Origin: Colwellia psychrerythraea
Lineage (GTDB): Bacteria > Pseudomonadota > Gammaproteobacteria > Enterobacterales > Alteromonadaceae
DNA: 64,000 nt
Reading direction: 5' to 3'
Assembly: GCA_002163005.1 (NCBI GenBank)
Contig: MAAF01000010.1
Span: 1 to 64,000 of the forward strand
Position 1 is the first letter of the stretch. Each line of letters begins with the position of its first letter. The notes under the pieces are model-generated. The model saw only the letters and a program-made list of their open reading frames with translations. It was not told where the DNA came from and searched no databases. Shown one piece after another: positions 1-9,456 of the stretch. A program made the translations under genes and the position numbers.

Positions 1-255
1 TGATTGAAGAGAATAGTTATTCTATTGTCGAAATCAATAACGTAGCATAAAGCGTTTCTAAACCAGCCCTGCGGGGACGTCTGAGCAAACCATGTTCTTC
101 GTTGCCTCCTTTGTTAAGGACGCTACATGGATGTAGCTTATTAGAAGAGAATGCAGGAGCATATTCTCCTGAATAACCCTTAATAAAATGAGGCGCCTTG
201 ATCATGAATTGCTCAAGCGTCCTGAAACACGCATCTTCAAGTGGCTTGGGTATAT
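1..255. repeat. Dispersed intergenic repeat, copy A
   Basis: This stretch shares long near-identical blocks with 57613-57817, including a block around the words AACGTAGCATAAAGCGTTTC and another around AGGCGCC..GATCATGAAT. Copy A has about 60 extra bases in the middle (about 118-178) containing two small hairpins (GCTACATGGATGTAGC, and AGGAG/CTCCT). A short minus-strand open frame (17-205) has a cousin in copy B, but neither looks like a real protein. The copy may begin before the window. The remaining 256-348 holds only a spaced inverted repeat (AAGTATGCG at 261-269 against CGCATACTT at 322-330) and presumably the promoter of the next gene. Confidence 0.6.
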
Positions 256-348
256 ACCGTAAGTATGCGATAAGCCGCTAGATTACTAAGGTCAAAGACA
301 ATGAAATCATTTAATTATTAGCGCATACTTCGTTATAGCATCAATTAA

Positions 349-1425
349 ATGGTTATTTTTGTGAATTGGAAAGAATTACTGGAAAATAGAAGTCGTTTAT
401 TTTGGCTAGCCCATACCGCGGGCTGGTTTGGGTTTGCTTTTGTGCATTATCTTGGCTCATTGCAACATGACTCGCGCGATATCTTCGTGGTAATTATCTT
501 TCTGAATGCTTATGCCGGTTGGTTGTTTACTGTACCGCTGCGTTATATTTATCGAAAAGCGTGGAACCTCCCACCGATTAAGATTGCTTTAGTGGTCATT
601 CTTTCCTCTTATTTTACTGGTGTGTTGTGGCAAATAGTTAAAAATATCAACTACTGGGAAATATATAAGCATGGTTACGAGCCAGAATTTTGGTACATGT
701 ATACACAGTCCAGCTTAGGATCTTTTTATATTATTTTAAGTTGGAGTGGTCTATATTTTGGTAGTAAATACTATCAAATGTTACAGATAGAAAAACAAAA
801 TGTTTTAAAAGCAAATGCGGTTGCTCATCAAGCGCAGCTAAAAATGTTGCGCTATCAACTTAACCCGCATTTTCTGTTTAATACCCTCAATGCTATTTCA
901 ACGCTTATTTTGATAGAAGAAAATAAAACGGCAAATACCATGGTAACTAAGCTCAGTGAGTTTTTACGGTATTCTCTTGATAAAGACCCAATGAAAAAAG
1001 TAACTTTGGAATCTGAAATACAAGCGTTACAGTTGTATCTTGCTATTGAACAAGTCCGTTTTGAAGATAGGTTACAACTTGATTTTCAAATAAATGATAA
1101 TTGTCAGCAAGCTTTGGTCCCAAGTATGATTTTGCAACCATTGGCTGAAAATGCGATTAAACATGCGATTGCAGTACAAGAACAGGGCGGTAGTATTACC
1201 ATTTCCGTTAATCGTTTTGCCGATGACTTATTGATAGAAGTTGCCGATAATGGCCCCGGAGCAGATATTATTAATGGAAACTTACATCGTGAAAGTGGTG
1301 TTGGTTTAGTTAATACGCGTGAACGTTTACAAGCGCTGTATAATGAAAAATTTTCGTTAGTTGTTTCCAATAACCAGCCGTCTGGTGTTAAAGTAAATCT
1401 ACGTATGCCATTTCAGTTAAGCTAA
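349..1425 (+). CDS. LytS/YehU-type sensor histidine kinase
   Basis: This is a membrane sensor kinase of the His_kinase (PF06580) plus HATPase family, 358 residues. The first about 145 residues contain roughly four hydrophobic membrane segments and no obvious periplasmic sensor domain. The phospho-acceptor motif NPHFLFN puts the histidine at about residue 174. The ATP-binding part shows the N box (PLAENAIKHA), the G1 box (VADNGPGA) and the G2 box (SGVGLVNTRERL). The response-regulator gene follows after 63 bases on the same strand, so the two should work as a pair. The signal sensed is not visible. No strong Shine-Dalgarno sequence precedes the ATG, and a GTG at 361 is an alternative start. 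Confidence 0.9.
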   Translation: MVIFVNWKELLENRSRLFWLAHTAGWFGFAFVHYLGSLQHDSRDIFVVIIFLNAYAGWLFTVPLRYIYRKAWNLPPIKIALVVILSSYFTGVLWQIVKNINYWEIYKHGYEPEFWYMYTQSSLGSFYIILSWSGLYFGSKYYQMLQIEKQNVLKANAVAHQAQLKMLRYQLNPHFLFNTLNAISTLILIEENKTANTMVTKLSEFLRYSLDKDPMKKVTLESEIQALQLYLAIEQVRFEDRLQLDFQINDNCQQALVPSMILQPLAENAIKHAIAVQEQGGSITISVNRFADDLLIEVADNGPGADIINGNLHRESGVGLVNTRERLQALYNEKFSLVVSNNQPSGVKVNLRMPFQLS

Positions 1426-1488
1426 TTATGTTTCCTGATCTGAGCGTACCATTACCGTTTATGAGAACCAATTATTTAGGGATTTTTT

Positions 1489-2331
1489 ATGTCACTATCA
1501 ACCATTATTGTTGATGATGAGCCGCTTGCCCGTAAAGGTTTGGCAATACGGTTAAAAGCACATGATAATATTAACGTTATTGAGCAATGCTGCAACGGTA
1601 GAGAGGCAATAGAAGCGATACGTGCTTATCAAGTTGATTTAATGTTTCTTGATATTCAAATGCCAGGACTTAATGGCTTTCAAGTAATAGAAAGTATTAT
1701 CGATCAAGGCTTAGCTATGCCAGTCGTGGTCTTTGTTACAGCCTTTGATCAGTATGCTTTAAAAGCTTTTGAAGTACATGCGCTGGATTATTTATTAAAA
1801 CCAGCAGATGAACACAGACTTGAACAAACCATAGATAAAATACAGAATTACTTTAAAAGCAGTGCGGATACGGCACATAAATCGAAACTAGTTCGTTTAG
1901 TTAGTGACGTTACCGGTAATGATTATCAGCAGATATTAACCGAATTAGACAATGACCAAGAATTAACTTTATCTAACTATTCTGATGTATTAGTGATTAA
2001 AGACGCAGGCGAAGTGAATCGTATTTTCGTCAAGGATATTCTTTGGATTGATGCCGCAGGCGATTATATGTGTGTGCACGCCTTGGAGACTAAGCAAAAT
2101 TCTACACAAGAAAACACCTATATTCTGAGAAAGACCATGAAAGAATTAGAAGTATGTCTAGATCCCAAACAATTTATTCGAAATCATAGATCAACCATAG
2201 TTAACAAAAATATCATTGATAAATTTTGTAGCCAAGTAAATGGTGAGTATTTTTTAGTATTGAAAAATGGTAAAGAGTTAAAAGTGAGTCGTAGTTATAA
2301 GGATAAAGTAAAACAAGCCGTTAATAGCTAA
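1489..2331 (+). CDS. LytTR-family response regulator
   Basis: This 280-residue regulator has an N-terminal receiver domain with acidic residues at 9-10 (VDDEP), the phosphorylated aspartate at about residue 55 (FLDIQMPG) and the receiver lysine in LLKPAD. The C-terminal about 110 residues are a LytTR DNA-binding domain, recognisable from WIDAAGDYMCVH and FIRNHRSTIVN. It is expected to be phosphorylated by the kinase encoded directly upstream and to bind DNA as a dimer. A rho-independent terminator follows. Target genes cannot be read from this window. Family assignment is secure; the biological role is unknown. Confidence 0.9.
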   Translation: MSLSTIIVDDEPLARKGLAIRLKAHDNINVIEQCCNGREAIEAIRAYQVDLMFLDIQMPGLNGFQVIESIIDQGLAMPVVVFVTAFDQYALKAFEVHALDYLLKPADEHRLEQTIDKIQNYFKSSADTAHKSKLVRLVSDVTGNDYQQILTELDNDQELTLSNYSDVLVIKDAGEVNRIFVKDILWIDAAGDYMCVHALETKQNSTQENTYILRKTMKELEVCLDPKQFIRNHRSTIVNKNIIDKFCSQVNGEYFLVLKNGKELKVSRSYKDKVKQAVNS

Positions 2332-2377
2332 AACTTTATTCAAAAAGAGACTAATCGAATTAACTGAAAATCTAATA

Positions 2378-2412
2378 AAAAAGGCCATATGTCGATAACA
2401 TATGGCCCTTTT
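2378..2412. terminator. Bidirectional rho-independent terminator
   Basis: The stem GGCCATATG / CATATGGCC (2383-2391 and 2399-2407) is preceded by an A run and followed by CTTTT. It lies between two convergent genes, the response regulator and pykA, and can serve both. Confidence 0.75.
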
Positions 2413-2490
2413 AACGTTAACTATGGCTATTTATTCAAGCTATTCTCAATAAATATTATAGAGTTAGCTAGCTTTTAAACAAAGTTAAAG

Positions 2491-3942
2491 TTACTTAAGG
2501 TGCTTTTTAGTCACAGTTAAAATTTTCAAAGTATTTGAAGCACCAACGGTTTCCATCATATCACCATGGGTTAAAATGAGTTTATCACCTATAGCTAAAT
2601 CAATTTTACTACTGACCACTTTTAACATTTCATCAGATAAGCTGTCATTGTTTACGTTAGTTGAATCAAACTCAATCGGGTAAACACCACGATATATTGC
2701 TGTTTTATTTAATGTTTTCGCATGGCGAGATAACGAAAAGATAGGTAAACCTGAAGTGATGCGTGACATTAACTTACTTGTTTGACCTGATTCGGTTAAA
2801 GATATAATCGCTTTAACACCCTCTAAATGATTTGCAGCGTACATAGCCGATAGTGCAATGGTCTCTGACACTTCACTAAAAGTAAGCTCCATTCTATGGT
2901 TTGAAATATTAACTGAACGATGCTGCTCCGCACCGACACAAACATTAGCCATTGCTGTCACTGTTTCAACGGGATATTTACCTGCGGCAGTTTCCGCTGA
3001 TAACATTACCGCATCAGTGCCATCTAATACGGCGTTTGCTACATCCATAACTTCAGCACGTGTTGGCATAGGTTGCTCAATCATGGTTTCCATCATCTGT
3101 GTTGCAGTGATAACAACACGATTTAATTGACGAGAGCGAGTGATAATATGCTTTTGTTTGCCAACCAATGCAGCATCACCAATTTCAACACCTAAATCAC
3201 CACGGGCTACCATAACAACATCTGAAGCTAAGATAATACCATCAAGAATTTTGTCATCATTAACCGCTTCAGCACGTTCAATTTTAGAAACTAAACGAGC
3301 ATCACAGCCAGCTTCTTGTGCTAGTAAACGTGCTTCACGCATGTCTGCTGCATCACGAGGAAATGAAACAGCTAGAAAATCAACATTGATCTTTGCTGCT
3401 AATTTAATGTCTTCTTTATCTTTAGCAGTTAAGGCTGGTGCGGTTAAACCACCACCCTGACGGTTAATACCCTTGTTATTCGATAACGGACCACCAACAG
3501 TAACTATCGTAAATACTGAATTATCAGAAGTAGATAAGACTTTTAATTGTACACGACCATCGTCAAGTAATAAGATGTCTCCAGTGTTAACATCCTGCAC
3601 TAATTTTTTATAATCAATGCCCACTTTTTCTTGGCAGCCTTCACCTTTTTCTAACGTAGCATCTAATTCAAACTTATCACCAATGGCTAATTTAATCGGG
3701 CCATTTTTAAAGGTAGAAACACGGATTTTAGGGCCTTGTAAGTCACCTAATATACCAACATAAATGCCAAGCTCTTTTGCTATTGCTCTGACATTGTTCG
3801 CTCTATCTATATGATCTTGCGGAATACCGTGAGAGAAGTTGAGTCTAACCACGTTTACACCTGCAGCTAATACATTTTTTAAAATTTCACGATCGTCGGT
3901 TGCAGGACCTAAGGTAGCAACAATCTTTGTTCTTCTAGGCAT
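2491..3942 (-). CDS. pykA: Pyruvate kinase
   Basis: The enzyme converts phosphoenolpyruvate and ADP to pyruvate and ATP in the cytoplasm. The 483-residue protein starts [17 protein letters not shown], typical of the PykA type. It shows the metal and substrate-binding strands [11 protein letters not shown] and [11 protein letters not shown], the signature around SKIERAEAV, and the C-terminal allosteric domain. The hexR gene lies 45 bases upstream on the same strand, the usual arrangement in Shewanella and relatives. There HexR controls pykA together with the Entner-Doudoroff genes. The neighbourhood therefore ties this gene to sugar catabolism. Confidence 0.96.
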   Translation of the reverse strand: MPRRTKIVATLGPATDDREILKNVLAAGVNVVRLNFSHGIPQDHIDRANNVRAIAKELGIYVGILGDLQGPKIRVSTFKNGPIKLAIGDKFELDATLEKGEGCQEKVGIDYKKLVQDVNTGDILLLDDGRVQLKVLSTSDNSVFTIVTVGGPLSNNKGINRQGGGLTAPALTAKDKEDIKLAAKINVDFLAVSFPRDAADMREARLLAQEAGCDARLVSKIERAEAVNDDKILDGIILASDVVMVARGDLGVEIGDAALVGKQKHIITRSRQLNRVVITATQMMETMIEQPMPTRAEVMDVANAVLDGTDAVMLSAETAAGKYPVETVTAMANVCVGAEQHRSVNISNHRMELTFSEVSETIALSAMYAANHLEGVKAIISLTESGQTSKLMSRITSGLPIFSLSRHAKTLNKTAIYRGVYPIEFDSTNVNNDSLSDEMLKVVSSKIDLAIGDKLILTHGDMMETVGASNTLKILTVTKKHLK

Positions 3943-3987
3943 TTTAATCCTCTTATATTTTAAATTACGTTCTAAATAGGGTATTGA

Positions 3988-4836
3988 TTAATCTTTTCTC
4001 TCGAAGCGTGAACTTCTTAAACTATCTTTTACTTTTTTCAGGTTGTCTCTAAACTTACTGCCGCGGCGCAAAGTAAAGCCTGTCGCTAAAACATCAATTA
4101 AGGCTAATTGTGCAATGCGTGACGACATTGGCATATAAAGATCTGTATCTTCACTCACATCGACCGAAAGCACTATGCTACATTCCTTAGCAAGTGGCGT
4201 GCCTGTGGTGGTAATACCTATTACGGTGGCATCGTTTTCTTTTGCTAGACTAGCAACTTCAACAAGTGATTTTGTACGTCCAGTATGAGAAATAACCACC
4301 ACGACATCCCCTTGGCGACTATTTATAGCACTCATACGTTGCATTAATATGTCATCAAAATAAACAACAGGGACATTGAAGCGAAAAAATTTATTTTGCG
4401 CATCATGAGCCACAATGGCAGAAGCACCTAAACCAAAAAATGAGATTTTATTGGCTTGGGTTAATACATCGACAGAGCGATTGATATCATTAGCATCTAA
4501 ACTTTTACGTGCTAATTCAAGACTAGCCATAGTCGATTCAAATATCTTAGAGGTATATTCATCAGCGGTATCATTTTCATCTACATGGCGATTAACATAA
4601 GGCGTACCATTAGCTAAGCTTTGTGCTAAATGTAATTTAAAGTCAGGATAACCCTTGGTATCTAACCGACGGCAAAAACGATTAACGGTTGGTTCACTGA
4701 TATTGGCTTGCTTGGCAAGTGCCGCAATACTGGAGTGAATAACGGTATTTGGTGACGCTAAAATAACTTCTGCTACTTTGCGCTCAGATTTACTGAGCAT
4801 GTCTAGTTCGTTAGTGATCTTTTCTAATATATTCAT
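3988..4836 (-). CDS. hexR: RpiR-family transcriptional regulator HexR
   Basis: This 282-residue repressor has an N-terminal HTH_6 domain (residues about 1-77, with ALAKQANISEPTVNRFCRRL as the recognition region). A C-terminal SIS sugar-phosphate-binding domain spans about 125-260 (FFGLGASAIVAHDA and VVVISHTGRTKSL). HexR of proteobacteria binds 2-keto-3-deoxy-6-phosphogluconate and releases its operators when Entner-Doudoroff flux rises. It is divergent from zwf across a 451-base intergenic region containing three palindromes of HexR type, and sits directly upstream of pykA. Orthology rests on both domain structure and context. Confidence 0.93.
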   Translation of the reverse strand: MNILEKITNELDMLSKSERKVAEVILASPNTVIHSSIAALAKQANISEPTVNRFCRRLDTKGYPDFKLHLAQSLANGTPYVNRHVDENDTADEYTSKIFESTMASLELARKSLDANDINRSVDVLTQANKISFFGLGASAIVAHDAQNKFFRFNVPVVYFDDILMQRMSAINSRQGDVVVVISHTGRTKSLVEVASLAKENDATVIGITTTGTPLAKECSIVLSVDVSEDTDLYMPMSSRIAQLALIDVLATGFTLRRGSKFRDNLKKVKDSLRSSRFERKD

Positions 4837-4959
4837 TATGGACTGATCCTAGATCTTCTTTATCTAAAGTTATAACGATATTTCAATGATAGCTTGCGTC
4901 AAATAATAGGCTATTTTGTCTATACTGTAATTTATTTTCTGCTTAAGGAACAGAAAAAA

Positions 4960-4974
4960 TGAAATTTTATTTCA
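4960..4974. promoter_or_regulatory. Candidate HexR-like operator (hexR side)
   Basis: TGAAATTTTATTTCA is a near-perfect dyad that keeps the HexR-type spacing but differs symmetrically at one position in each half-site. It lies 124 bases upstream of the hexR start and could mediate autoregulation. Weaker than the two zwf-side sites. Confidence 0.4.
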
Positions 4975-5123
4975 TAATGTAGTGCTGGAATAATAAAAAA
5001 TTGGCAGATTCCGTAAATATTTACTCGTTAATAACACTATGCTCAGTACAGTCCTAGCTACTTTGCCGTTAATAATCTATATAAAGTTCTTTGATGGCTA
5101 AAAAAGAATATAAGATTAATTTA

Positions 5124-5138
5124 TGTAGTAAAATTACA
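5124..5138. promoter_or_regulatory. Candidate HexR operator 1 upstream of zwf
   Basis: TGTAGTAAAATTACA fits the HexR consensus as I recall it from Shewanella (TGTARTxxxATTACA). It lies about 150 bases before the zwf start, in the hexR-zwf intergenic region. Confidence 0.6.
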
Positions 5139-5184
5139 AAAAGTTCTTTACTGTCGTCTAAACAAGCGCTAAATTAGGGGTATA

Positions 5185-5199
5185 TGTAGTTTAGTTACA
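5185..5199. promoter_or_regulatory. Candidate HexR operator 2 upstream of zwf
   Basis: TGTAGTTTAGTTACA is a second site of the same pattern, its start 61 bases downstream of the start of the first. Two sites about six helical turns apart would allow looping or cooperative repression of the zwf-pgl-edd-eda operon. Confidence 0.55.
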
Positions 5200-5287
5200 A
5201 CTATTTTTACTGATAACTCATATGTTTTGACGGATGAGTAAAGATATAAGTAAAATTAAAGCAATAAATTTTATATAAGAGAACTCT

Positions 5288-6757
5288 ATGAGTAATTTAG
5301 ATTGTCAATCAGCAAGTGAAATCGTCATTTTTGGCGCTTTGGGTGACTTATCTCGCCGTAAGCTACTGCCCGCATTATATCAATTAGAAGTGTGTGGCTT
5401 AATCAATAAAGATAGTCGTATTGTTGGTGCGGCAAGACCAAAGCATAATCTTGAAGAATTTAAAAATATTGTTTTAGAAACTTTAACTAATTTTGTTAAA
5501 GAGACAATAGATGAAGAGGCGCTTGCACGTTTTATCAATAGATTGGTTTATCAAGAACTGGACTTTAAAGAAAGTAGTTCATTTAATAACTTAAGTGATG
5601 CACTAGCTGAAGGGAACGATACACGAGTTTATTACTTTTCAACACCTCCTGCTCTATATGGCGATATCTGTAAGGGTTTAGATCATGCTAATTTAATAAC
5701 CGATGCTGATCGTGTTGTGATGGAGAAACCTATTGGTCACTCACTTGAATCTTCTATTGAAATCAACAATCAAGTGTCTGAATACTTTAAAGAAAACCAA
5801 ACTTACCGCATAGATCACTATTTAGGCAAAGAAACAGTATTAAACCTATTAGTACTTCGATTTGCCAATTCACTTTTTACTAATAATTGGGATCGTAATA
5901 GTATCGATCACGTGCAAATCACGGTAGCAGAGAGTGTTGGTATTGAAGGACGCTGGGGCTTTTATGACGAAGCAGGGCAACTGCGCGATATGGTACAAAA
6001 TCACCTATTGCAAATATTATCTCTTTTAGCGATGGAGCCACCTGCTGATTTAAGCGCTGAAAGTGTTCGTGCAGAAAAGCTGAAAGTCGTTAAAGCATTA
6101 AAAGCAATCAACCGAGAAAATATTAAAGATAAAGCGATTCGTGGACAATATAGTGACGGTTTCTTAAATGGTGTTTCAGTACCCGGATATTTAAATGAAG
6201 AAGGTGCTAACGCTAATAGTAATACTGAAACATTTGTAGCAATCAAAGCAGAAATAGATAACTGGCGCTGGAAAGGCGTACCGTTTTACTTGCGTACAGG
6301 TAAGCGTATGCCGAAGAAACACAGTGAAATAGTGGTACATTTTAAGCAACAGCCACACAATATTTTCAAAGAAAGTTACAGTGACTTACCGGCCAACAAA
6401 CTAACCATACGTTTGCAACCTGATGAAGGGGTTGAGTTACAAATGATGAATAAAATACCGGGTATTGCTTCACAAATGCGCATTCAAGAAAATAAGTTAG
6501 ATTTAAGTTTTTCTGATACTTACAACGATGAGCGTGTTGTTGATGCTTATGAACGCTTAATGTTAGAAGTGTTAAATGGTAATCAATCATTATTTGTTAG
6601 TCGAGATGAAGTTGAAGCTGCTTGGGTATGGGCTGATAGCATTATTGAAGCTTGGAAGACAACAAATGAAGCACCTAAACCCTATGCTGCAGGTTCATGG
6701 GGACCCGTTTCTTCAATATCTTTAATTGCGCGTGATGATCGCCAGTGGGTAGAGTAA
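5288..6757 (+). CDS. zwf: Glucose-6-phosphate 1-dehydrogenase
   Basis: The enzyme oxidises glucose 6-phosphate to 6-phosphogluconolactone with NAD(P)+, the entry to the Entner-Doudoroff and pentose phosphate routes. The 489-residue protein carries the nucleotide-binding motif FGALGDLSRRKLLPALYQL near the N terminus and the active-site signature RIDHYLGKE at about 177-185. It is the first gene of a four-gene operon (zwf, pgl, edd, eda) and lies downstream of two candidate HexR operators. The ATG is preceded by a purine-rich AAGAGAAC. Full length and intact. Confidence 0.97.
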   Translation: MSNLDCQSASEIVIFGALGDLSRRKLLPALYQLEVCGLINKDSRIVGAARPKHNLEEFKNIVLETLTNFVKETIDEEALARFINRLVYQELDFKESSSFNNLSDALAEGNDTRVYYFSTPPALYGDICKGLDHANLITDADRVVMEKPIGHSLESSIEINNQVSEYFKENQTYRIDHYLGKETVLNLLVLRFANSLFTNNWDRNSIDHVQITVAESVGIEGRWGFYDEAGQLRDMVQNHLLQILSLLAMEPPADLSAESVRAEKLKVVKALKAINRENIKDKAIRGQYSDGFLNGVSVPGYLNEEGANANSNTETFVAIKAEIDNWRWKGVPFYLRTGKRMPKKHSEIVVHFKQQPHNIFKESYSDLPANKLTIRLQPDEGVELQMMNKIPGIASQMRIQENKLDLSFSDTYNDERVVDAYERLMLEVLNGNQSLFVSRDEVEAAWVWADSIIEAWKTTNEAPKPYAAGSWGPVSSISLIARDDRQWVE

Positions 6758-6759
6758 AT

Positions 6760-7455
6760 ATGCATAAATTAACGGAATTTACCGGACGTAATGATTTAGA
6801 TAATGAACTAGCAAAAACGGTAAGTGATATTTTAGCTAAAGCGATTATGGATACTGGTAAAGCAAGTATTGCCGTATCAGGTGGCTCTACGCCTAAAGGT
6901 TTCTTTAGCGTGCTATCGCAAAGTGATATTGATTGGTCGAAGGTGACTATTACCTTGGCTGATGAACGTTGGGTTCCAATTGATAGCGAGGCAAGTAACA
7001 CCCGTTTGGTACATGAAAACTTACTGCAAAATGAAGCAAAAAAAGCTAAGTTTTTTCACCTTAAACAAGGTGATGAATTAACAGATGAAACCCTTGCGGA
7101 CTTAAACGTAGCAGCAAGTAAAACGTTGTTACCACTCGATGTCTTGATTTTAGGCATGGGCGAAGACGGGCACACGGCTTCATTATTTCCCTGTAGCGAC
7201 GAAATCAATGCTGGTCTTGATGAGACTAATGATGCGGTACTATTGAAAGTTCAACCTAAAACGGCGCCGCATCAGCGCATCAGTTTTACTTTTGCCAGTT
7301 TAATTACTAGCAAGAATCTTTTCCTTCACTCATGTGGCGAAGGAAAAAAGACGGTATTAACACAAGCGTTAAATGGTGATGATCCGTTTGAAATGCCTAT
7401 CAGGGCATTTTTACAACACCCTAGCTTAAACACTCAAATTTTTTGGGCACCATAA
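6760..7455 (+). CDS. pgl: 6-Phosphogluconolactonase
   Basis: The enzyme hydrolyses 6-phosphogluconolactone to 6-phosphogluconate (DevB/SOL type). I place the start at the ATG at 6760, two bases after the zwf stop, giving MHKLTEF and 231 residues. An in-frame GTG at 6745 would overlap zwf and is less likely. Typical motifs are AVSGGSTPKGFF near residue 45, TLADERWVP, and LGMGEDGHTASLFP with the catalytic histidine. Translational coupling with zwf is likely. Confidence 0.95.
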   Translation: MHKLTEFTGRNDLDNELAKTVSDILAKAIMDTGKASIAVSGGSTPKGFFSVLSQSDIDWSKVTITLADERWVPIDSEASNTRLVHENLLQNEAKKAKFFHLKQGDELTDETLADLNVAASKTLLPLDVLILGMGEDGHTASLFPCSDEINAGLDETNDAVLLKVQPKTAPHQRISFTFASLITSKNLFLHSCGEGKKTVLTQALNGDDPFEMPIRAFLQHPSLNTQIFWAP

Positions 7456-7519
7456 CTCACTTGTCAAAATAAGTTTAAGTTTTAAATAAAAATTAAAAGT
7501 ATATAAGTTGAGAGAATAA

Positions 7520-9334
7520 ATGAAACAGCAAATAGTAGATATTACCGACAGAATCATAAGACGTAGTGCTAAAACACGTGCTGAATATTTAGCCAAAATT
7601 GATGTGGCCAAATCAGATACAGTACATCGTGCCGGCCTATCATGTGGTAACTTAGCACATGGCTTTGCTGCTTGTGGTAAAGAAGATAAAGCCTCGTTAC
7701 GCGGCATACAACACTCAGATATCGCTATTGTTACCTCCTACAACGATATGCTTAGTGCGCATCAACCCTATCAAACTTATCCTGACATCATCAAAGCTGC
7801 AGTTAAAGACGCGGGTGGCGTTGCACAAGTTGCTGCAGGTGTTCCTGCCATGTGTGATGGTGTAACTCAAGGCCAACCTGGCATGGATTTAAGCCTGATG
7901 AGCCGTGATGTCATAGCGATGTCAACAGCTGTTGGTTTATCTCACAACATGTTTGATGGCGCATTAATGTTAGGTATCTGTGACAAAATCGTACCGGGTT
8001 TACTGATCGCGAGTATGACCTTTGGTCACTTACCAACAGTATTTATTCCTGCAGGACCAATGCCTTCGGGTCTTCCAAATAAAGAAAAAGCACGAGTACG
8101 TCAGCAACATGCTAAAGGTGAAGTAGACGAAGAAGCCTTACTTGAGGCAGAATCAGCATCATATCACTCTGCTGGTACTTGTACTTTCTTCGGCACAGCA
8201 AACTCTAACCAGTTAGTGGTTGAAGTCATGGGTTTACATTTACCAGGTGCGTCTTTTGTTGCACCTAATACACAGCTTCGTGAAGAATTAACAAAAGCTG
8301 CTGCTCGTCAAGCAACTCGCTTAACGCAACAATCGGGTAACTATATGCCGATTGGTAAAATGGTTGATGAACGCTCAGTGGTAAACGCAATTGTGGCGTT
8401 ACTGGCAACAGGTGGGTCAACTAACCTAACCATGCATATTATTGCTTTTGCCAAAGCGGCAGGCATTATTATTAACTTCCAAGATTTCAATGACCTTTCT
8501 GAAAGTGTGCCATTATTAACACGCATATACCCTAATGGTCATGCAGACATTAACCAATTCCAAGAAGCAGGTGGTATGGCGTTATTGTTCCGTGAGCTTA
8601 TTGAAGGTGGTTTAGTGTATGAAGATGTGGAAACTATTTGTGGTCGCGGTTTAACTCGATACACTAAAAAACCTGTGTTAGAGAACGGTGAACTTAAATG
8701 GGTTGATTGCGTTGAAAAGTCACTGGATGAAGCAATTATTGCAACAGTGGCTAAACCGTTCAGCTCACACGGCGGTTTACGTGTAATGAAGGGAAATTTG
8801 GGCGTTTCTGTTATTAAAACGTCGTCACTTCGAGAAGGCAGCTTTGTCATTAAAGCACCAGCGGTTGTTTTTGAAGATCAACATGAATTACAAACTGCAT
8901 TTGACGCAGGCGAGCTAGAAAAAGATTTTGTTGCCGTAGTACGATTCCAAGGCCCTAAAGCGCGTGGCATGCCTGAATTGCATAAATTAACTCCATTATT
9001 AGGCGTACTTCAAGACAAAGGTTTTAAAGTTGCTCTTGTTACTGACGGACGTATGTCTGGCGCTTCAGGTAAGGTACCTGCAGCGATTCATTTATGCCCT
9101 GAAGCACTTGATGGTGGTTTAATTGCCAAAGTTAAAAGTGGCGACATAATCAATTTAGATGGCGAAACGGGTGAACTTACCCTATTAGTTGATGAAAAAG
9201 AATTAGCTGCACGTGAAGTCGCTCCGTTTCAAGTAAATGGTCATCATGAAGGCATGGGCCGTGAGCTCTTTGGCTTTATGCGCCGTAACTTGAGTTCAGC
9301 TGAAACAGGTGCTTGTTCATTATTCGACTCATAA
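7520..9334 (+). CDS. edd: Phosphogluconate dehydratase
   Basis: The enzyme dehydrates 6-phosphogluconate to 2-keto-3-deoxy-6-phosphogluconate. It is a member of the IlvD/Edd family of iron-sulfur dehydratases, 604 residues. Family features are visible: CDGVTQGQPGMDLSLMSRD, the cysteine-containing SAGTCTFFGTANSNQ, and VTDGRMSGASGKVPAAIH. Cysteines in SCGNLAHGFAACG and in these motifs are the expected cluster ligands. Third gene of the Entner-Doudoroff operon, 64 bases after pgl. Confidence 0.97.
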   Translation: MKQQIVDITDRIIRRSAKTRAEYLAKIDVAKSDTVHRAGLSCGNLAHGFAACGKEDKASLRGIQHSDIAIVTSYNDMLSAHQPYQTYPDIIKAAVKDAGGVAQVAAGVPAMCDGVTQGQPGMDLSLMSRDVIAMSTAVGLSHNMFDGALMLGICDKIVPGLLIASMTFGHLPTVFIPAGPMPSGLPNKEKARVRQQHAKGEVDEEALLEAESASYHSAGTCTFFGTANSNQLVVEVMGLHLPGASFVAPNTQLREELTKAAARQATRLTQQSGNYMPIGKMVDERSVVNAIVALLATGGSTNLTMHIIAFAKAAGIIINFQDFNDLSESVPLLTRIYPNGHADINQFQEAGGMALLFRELIEGGLVYEDVETICGRGLTRYTKKPVLENGELKWVDCVEKSLDEAIIATVAKPFSSHGGLRVMKGNLGVSVIKTSSLREGSFVIKAPAVVFEDQHELQTAFDAGELEKDFVAVVRFQGPKARGMPELHKLTPLLGVLQDKGFKVALVTDGRMSGASGKVPAAIHLCPEALDGGLIAKVKSGDIINLDGETGELTLLVDEKELAAREVAPFQVNGHHEGMGRELFGFMRRNLSSAETGACSLFDS

Positions 9335-9456
9335 TCAATAAGAACAGATAACGAATAAGGAGTCGTATCTCGACTTCTTATTATAATTAATAAAATACAG
9401 AATTCAGCGGTATTTACCCTTTAGGTTAAATCTCGCCAAGAAGATAAAGAGGAATT

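Noticed and set aside
17-205. A short minus-strand open frame with a cousin at 57578-57808.
   Set aside because: Both lie within the dispersed repeat, differ by insertions, and lack ribosome-binding sites; they look like passengers of the repeat.
5040-5075. A stretch resembling the spacer of a well-known synthetic promoter series (GCTCAGTACAGTCCTAGCTA).
   Set aside because: No matching -35 and -10 boxes at proper spacing; the resemblance is taken as chance.
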